Positions 60,757-64,000 of a DNA stretch of 64,000 nt are shown here, piece by piece. The translations under genes and the position numbers were made by a program. The DNA is from Guptibacillus hwajinpoensis (GTDB taxonomy: Bacteria; Bacillota; Bacilli; Bacillales; Guptibacillaceae): assembly GCF_005144865.1 (NCBI RefSeq), contig NZ_SWFM01000004.1, positions 124,001 through 188,000 of the forward strand. The letters are read 5' to 3'. Below the pieces are notes generated by a model that was not told the origin of the DNA, made no database searches, and worked only from the letters and a program-made list of their open reading frames with translations. Every line of letters starts with the position of its first letter. Position 1 is the stretch's first letter.

Positions 60757-60975
60757 TTCACCGAGTCAATGTTAAGTGTCCACCCCGATCAGTAGTTCAC
60801 CATTATAAGTTAGACTCATAATGACAGTTCGACATTTATTCAATGCCGCCCCAACAAAAATAACGTGACAATTATTATTGCTTCGGCAGATCTCCCTTTC
60901 GATGCTGATCATTGGTGTCATTCTCCCAACACGTACTAATGAGGATCTGCTCCTCTACCTCATCGTAAAAGATAA
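60757..60975 (-). promoter_or_regulatory. Lysine riboswitch (L-box)
   Basis: The minus strand carries the lysine aptamer elements in order: GATGAGGTAGAGGAGC, TTAGTA, ATCGAAAGGGAGATCTGCCGAAGC, GGGGCGGCATTGAATAAATG, AACTGTCA, and a closing GACTCGGTGAAGC before the terminator. These match the B. subtilis lysC leader as I remember it, including the strict GAAAGGG, GCCGAAGC and GCATTGAATAAATG words. High lysine should close the terminator at 60722-60755 and switch off the NhaC-type transporter gene. It occupies most of the 459-base gap between that gene and yunB. Confidence 0.95.
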
Positions 60976-61036
60976 GGAACGATATTAAGTTCAGTTTAAA
61001 AGTATACCTTATCTTACTCCTTTCTGCAATTAGAAA

Positions 61037-61816
61037 TTATTCCATGTCTTTCATATCAATCGATGGATTTGGAGCACCTTCTCCAGATCCGTTGTTATAA
61101 AAGTTAGGAACATCCCCTTTAATTATTGTTGCAATAACAGGTATATCCGTCGTGACGACATCAGAATCGCTCGCAAAAGGAATAACGATTTTAACATTCA
61201 CTTCGATGTGAACACGAATATCCACCCAGATATTATTGATCCCTACCGGCTCAATCTTATGTTTAATATCTGACTTTACTTCTCCAATGGCAGTGAAACG
61301 AACTGGAACTTTTGGTCCAAAGTTTGCGAGTAGCGTATTGTTAAAAGCCTGACCAATTGGAATATAATGTATTATTCCCGTGTTTACAGGCGTATCTTCA
61401 TCTACTTTAAGATCAACACCATTTTGTTCTGCCCAATAATCGATCTTACCGTCTTCAACGCTTTTTAAGAACTTTTGAACTTTATCCGTCGATTGAGCGA
61501 GAACCTGACTTACTGCTCTTTGGTTAATCTGAACAAGCACAACTTTGCCTTGATCATCTTTCACTTCTGTTATAAGCGTTTCCTGGTAATTATCTACTTC
61601 TTCTACAATCTTTTGATTGATCGCCTGGTTAATTGCAAGTGTAGCGATTCGATTTGTCTCTGTCCTTGCAATCTCAATGAGAGTAGGTTTGATTCCCTTT
61701 TCAACAACCCATAACCCCTGTACGGTCATGAATACGAAAAGGATGAAGGAGATGATAAAAACATATCGAAAGGGAAGTGGTCCCTTTCTAAAGAATTTTC
61801 TACGAGTTCGAAACAA
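61037..61816 (-). CDS. yunB: YunB sporulation protein
   Basis: A 259-residue protein with one N-terminal membrane anchor (about 18-38) after a basic head (FRTRRKFFRKGPLPFRY), then a soluble domain (TLIEIARTETNRIATLAINQAINQ, VNTGIIHYIPIGQAFNNTLLANFGPKVPV in part). In B. subtilis it is made under sigma-E in the mother cell and needed for proper spores. The TTG at 61816 is chosen because GGGAGGG lies 7 bases upstream and the head then matches the family; the longer frame to 61903 is unsupported. Confidence 0.9.
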   Translation of the reverse strand: MFRTRRKFFRKGPLPFRYVFIISFILFVFMTVQGLWVVEKGIKPTLIEIARTETNRIATLAINQAINQKIVEEVDNYQETLITEVKDDQGKVVLVQINQRAVSQVLAQSTDKVQKFLKSVEDGKIDYWAEQNGVDLKVDEDTPVNTGIIHYIPIGQAFNNTLLANFGPKVPVRFTAIGEVKSDIKHKIEPVGINNIWVDIRVHIEVNVKIVIPFASDSDVVTTDIPVIATIIKGDVPNFYNNGSGEGAPNPSIDMKDME

Positions 61817-61924
61817 ACATGAACCCTCCCTTCTCTTCTTCATGTATATGCCAAGAAGGAGAGAAGTATGGACAATTTCCCCAGAATGCCGTTTCCATAG
61901 CACAAAGTGTCTTCCGGAGTAAAA

Positions 61925-61957
61925 GAAAGAAGCCGTAGCACTGCTACGACTTCTTTC
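61925..61957 (-). terminator. Terminator of yunC
   Basis: 16-bp stem with one mismatch (arms 61925-61940 and 61942-61957, containing CGTAGCA/TGCTACG), then TTTTA on the minus strand. Overlaps the yunC stop by two bases. Confidence 0.88.
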
Positions 61958-62258
61958 ACATCATTTTAAGCATGGCATCTCTGCCTATTGTACCAACTGT
62001 AATGCCCCTCGCTACAGCTTCATGTGTAACAGACTCAAGTGGAGCATCTAGCAGCTGTTCGATCGTCCTTACACCTACAGCTCTTCCTGCAATAATCTTC
62101 CGGTCACTCAATTTCTCGTTAAGTAAGGCCACATCAAGTGCTCCGCACATGATATATCCATTCTCATTCATAACCGCAAGAAAATTCGTTTTCGGAAGCT
62201 GCATACTAACAGCTGTAAAAGGATGACCGTCAATCATGATCGGTGACATAGTAATCAC
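61956..62258 (-). CDS. yunC: YunC, DUF1805 protein
   Basis: A 100-residue soluble protein of the YunC family with the conserved core GYIMCGALDVALLNEKLSDRKIIAGRAVGVRTIEQLLDAPL (in part, about 33-75). Function unknown. The GTG at 62258 is supported by GGAGG at about 10 bases and by the family's MI-x-PIMI start. It is 53 bases downstream of yunD in the same direction; B. subtilis has the same order. Confidence 0.9.
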   Translation of the reverse strand: MITMSPIMIDGHPFTAVSMQLPKTNFLAVMNENGYIMCGALDVALLNEKLSDRKIIAGRAVGVRTIEQLLDAPLESVTHEAVARGITVGTIGRDAMLKMM

Positions 62259-62311
62259 TTCATTCTCGCCTCCTGACTTGAATGATTATCACTATATCTA
62301 TATGAAAATTT

Positions 62312-63700
62312 CTAGTATCTGTTCTCAAGTCTCCATGCAAGAAGATCCCTTAGCATTTCAGGTAAATAGTATTTCTTTTTGGCATGCTTCATCTGAGGAT
62401 AGAATTTCCCAAACGTAAACATATCAGCTGTAGCCACAGCATATTCTTCATCAGATGCTAGCTGCTGGCCATTATGGAGAATGTCCGTTACATGTTGAAG
62501 ACCATCTTCCATTAAAACAGTTTTTACTTCTAAGCCATCAAACGCCATAATACCCATTACTTCTCCTCGAAAGCCAAGCCCCTTAAAACTTAGATTCACA
62601 ATGTCATCTGTCATAGCGTAGGAAATAATTTCTCGAAGCTCACTACCTTTGAGGATTACTTTACAAGGATTAACCGGATGCGGACAAATACGATGAATGT
62701 TTTCGCGAGAAATGTTGCCTTCAGAAAGCCCATCAAGTAGCATACCAGAGTTAATCATACCGATATCAGCATGACACCACTCTCTTAAGGCTGCGGCCAA
62801 TTCATCGGGTAATACGGATCGTTTAAACCACTCAGCTTCTAGCGGTTGTTCCAGTCGACAGACTACTTCGTCTAAAAGGTTTTGTGCTTTAATACTCAAA
62901 TGTTGGATGCTTTTTCGTGTAGGATCGTCTTCTTTACGATTACGAACAGACACAGCATATGCTTCTTTTTCAAGAACATATTCACGTTCTATATCGTAAG
63001 AAATCGTTACTTCCCCAACATAGTTGCCGTTTTTTCCGGCCTGGGTAATGAGAGTATCATTTACAACAACACCGTGCTTTAGAACATGATGAGTATGAGC
63101 ACCGATGATGACATCAATCCCTGTCATCTCTCTTGCTAATTGCTCGTCATTCCCTAGCCCCATATGAGACATAAGAATAACAACGTCAGATTCCTCTCGA
63201 ACGTCATTCACAAGCTCCTGAAGGTAGTTATAAGGTGAATCGATTGTCCATCCTAGAAGAGAATAGAACTGCTCATACGGGATTGTAATCCCTATGATAC
63301 CTACCTTTACACCACTCAGTTCATGAATTTTATATGGAATTGCCCACGAAGGCCTTGTACCATCTTGATGATAGAGATTGGATACAATCACTTCGAACTC
63401 TGCTTCTGTATATAATTCCTCAAGTTCCTTCTTAGAGAACGTAATTCCTTCATTGTTTCCGATCGTAGCATAGTCATATTGAAGATCATTGAGTAACTGC
63501 ACATTCCCCTTCCCAACCGTTCCTTCTGTGATTGGATGGACTTTATCAGAATGGTCACCAAGATCAAGAAGTAAGTAAGGTGTTCCCTGGAGTTCATGCA
63601 TCCTCTTTTTCTCTTTGAGAAAAGAAGACACTTTAGACCAGTTCTCAAAGTGACTATGAAGATCATTTGTATAATAGATATTTAGTGTTTTACAAGTCAA
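62312..63700 (-). CDS. yunD: YunD, 5'-nucleotidase/metallophosphatase-family protein
   Basis: A 462-residue protein of the UshA/5'-nucleotidase type. The N-terminal metallophosphoesterase domain has metal motifs DLHSHFE (TNDLHSHF, about 12-18), DLGDHSD, GNNEG, and GAHTHHVLKHG. The C-terminal nucleotidase domain (about 290-440) has MINSGMLLDG and ELREIISYAM. No signal peptide is present, so unlike UshA it is cytosolic. The TTG at 63700 follows AAAGGAAG. It follows yunE by 15 bases and is probably co-transcribed with it. Confidence 0.92.
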   Translation of the reverse strand: MTCKTLNIYYTNDLHSHFENWSKVSSFLKEKKRMHELQGTPYLLLDLGDHSDKVHPITEGTVGKGNVQLLNDLQYDYATIGNNEGITFSKKELEELYTEAEFEVIVSNLYHQDGTRPSWAIPYKIHELSGVKVGIIGITIPYEQFYSLLGWTIDSPYNYLQELVNDVREESDVVILMSHMGLGNDEQLAREMTGIDVIIGAHTHHVLKHGVVVNDTLITQAGKNGNYVGEVTISYDIEREYVLEKEAYAVSVRNRKEDDPTRKSIQHLSIKAQNLLDEVVCRLEQPLEAEWFKRSVLPDELAAALREWCHADIGMINSGMLLDGLSEGNISRENIHRICPHPVNPCKVILKGSELREIISYAMTDDIVNLSFKGLGFRGEVMGIMAFDGLEVKTVLMEDGLQHVTDILHNGQQLASDEEYAVATADMFTFGKFYPQMKHAKKKYYLPEMLRDLLAWRLENRY

Positions 63701-63715
63701 GTCAATCTTCCTTTC

Positions 63716-64000
63716 CTACCCCATAGTTCCCTGAAAGATCAGTCGAATTCCAACAATGATTAACATCCATCGTAAAATAACTACAACGGTCTGGTCTGAT
63801 AGCTTTTGATTAATATATGCTCCTAACTTGGCTCCAACCCACGCTCCTGGAACTAATCCAATTAAGAGAAAGCCTTCCACGTTTCCAAGTGCTAGATGGG
63901 TAAGTGTACCCGTTATGCTTGAAAGGAAGATCATAAACATTGAAGTTGCGACTGCCACCGTCATAGGGAAGCCAAATAGCAAGATCATCGCAGGAACCAT
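63716..64000 (-). CDS. yunE: YunE, TauE/SafE-family permease (partial, cut by window edge)
   Basis: The last 94 or so residues of a membrane protein of the TauE/SafE (sulfite exporter) family. The family motif GLVPGAWVGAKLGAYINQKLSD is visible, with hydrophobic helices on both sides and a final helix LRWMLIIVGIRLIFQG. The gene continues past base 64000, so start and length are unknown. Substrate could be a sulfur-containing organic anion. Upstream of yunD by 15 bases, same direction. Confidence 0.88.
   Translation of the reverse strand: MVPAMILLFGFPMTVAVATSMFMIFLSSITGTLTHLALGNVEGFLLIGLVPGAWVGAKLGAYINQKLSDQTVVVILRWMLIIVGIRLIFQGTMG

Overview
The window is from a spore-forming, low-G+C Gram-positive bacterium of the family Bacillaceae. 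Ribosome binding sites are strong and purine-rich, TTG and GTG starts are common, and the gene order follows the yug, yui, yum, yut and yun blocks of the Bacillus subtilis chromosome as I remember them. Sporulation genes recur (yutH, yutC, yunB, lytH, a Spo0E-like gene, a CwlC-like hydrolase). Four transporters belong to mostly sodium-coupled families (two NSS, two NhaC-type), which would suit a saline or alkaline habitat. Species cannot be fixed from the sequence alone.

Layout. 1-8000: aldo/keto reductase, tRNA-Ala, YggT, then yugO, yugN, pgi, yugJ, yuzA and yugI. 8200-20000: NSS transporter, hydrolase, the liaFSR envelope-stress system, a haloperoxidase-type PAP2 enzyme, modAB, and two cell-wall or papain-fold genes. 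20000-28800: yuiH, yuiF, yuiD, a B12-type binding protein, yuiC, yuiB, yuiA, a Nudix gene, yumB and yumC. 28900-43000 is an accessory block: an ArsR-rhodanese regulator with an MFS transporter, an SDR, and a LacI-controlled sugar cluster (binding protein, two permeases, ThuA, two Gfo/Idh/MocA dehydrogenases, two TIM-barrel isomerase-like proteins) with no glycoside hydrolase and no ABC ATPase. 43100-57100: yutM, Spo0E-like, dapF, yutK, yuzB, yutJ, yuzD, yutI, yutH, yutG, yutF, yutE, yutD, yutC, lipA and lytH. 57100-60980: a MetS/MetP-type NSS pair and a NhaC-family transporter behind a lysine riboswitch. 61000-64000: yunB, yunC, yunD and the partial yunE.

Two repeat families fill many intergenic gaps. 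One is a MITE-like element of about 221-223 bp with terminal inverted repeats (GGCTCTTTTC ... GAAAAGAGCC) around a long GC-rich imperfect palindrome; eight copies or relics are present. The other is a hairpin repeat with the edge AAAAGCGGAAGCG, found singly or in alternating ABAB arrays at 7059-7495 and 54661-55040.

How genes work together. The sugar cluster reads as import, oxidation and isomerisation of an unidentified glycoside, under a LacI regulator whose 14-bp site occurs twice before its own gene and once before the binding-protein gene. The riboswitch ties the NhaC-type transporter to lysine. YutM and YutI are Fe-S carriers, LipA is an Fe-S client, and YumB, YumC and YutJ are flavin oxidoreductases. 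I found no CRISPR array, prophage or transposase gene.
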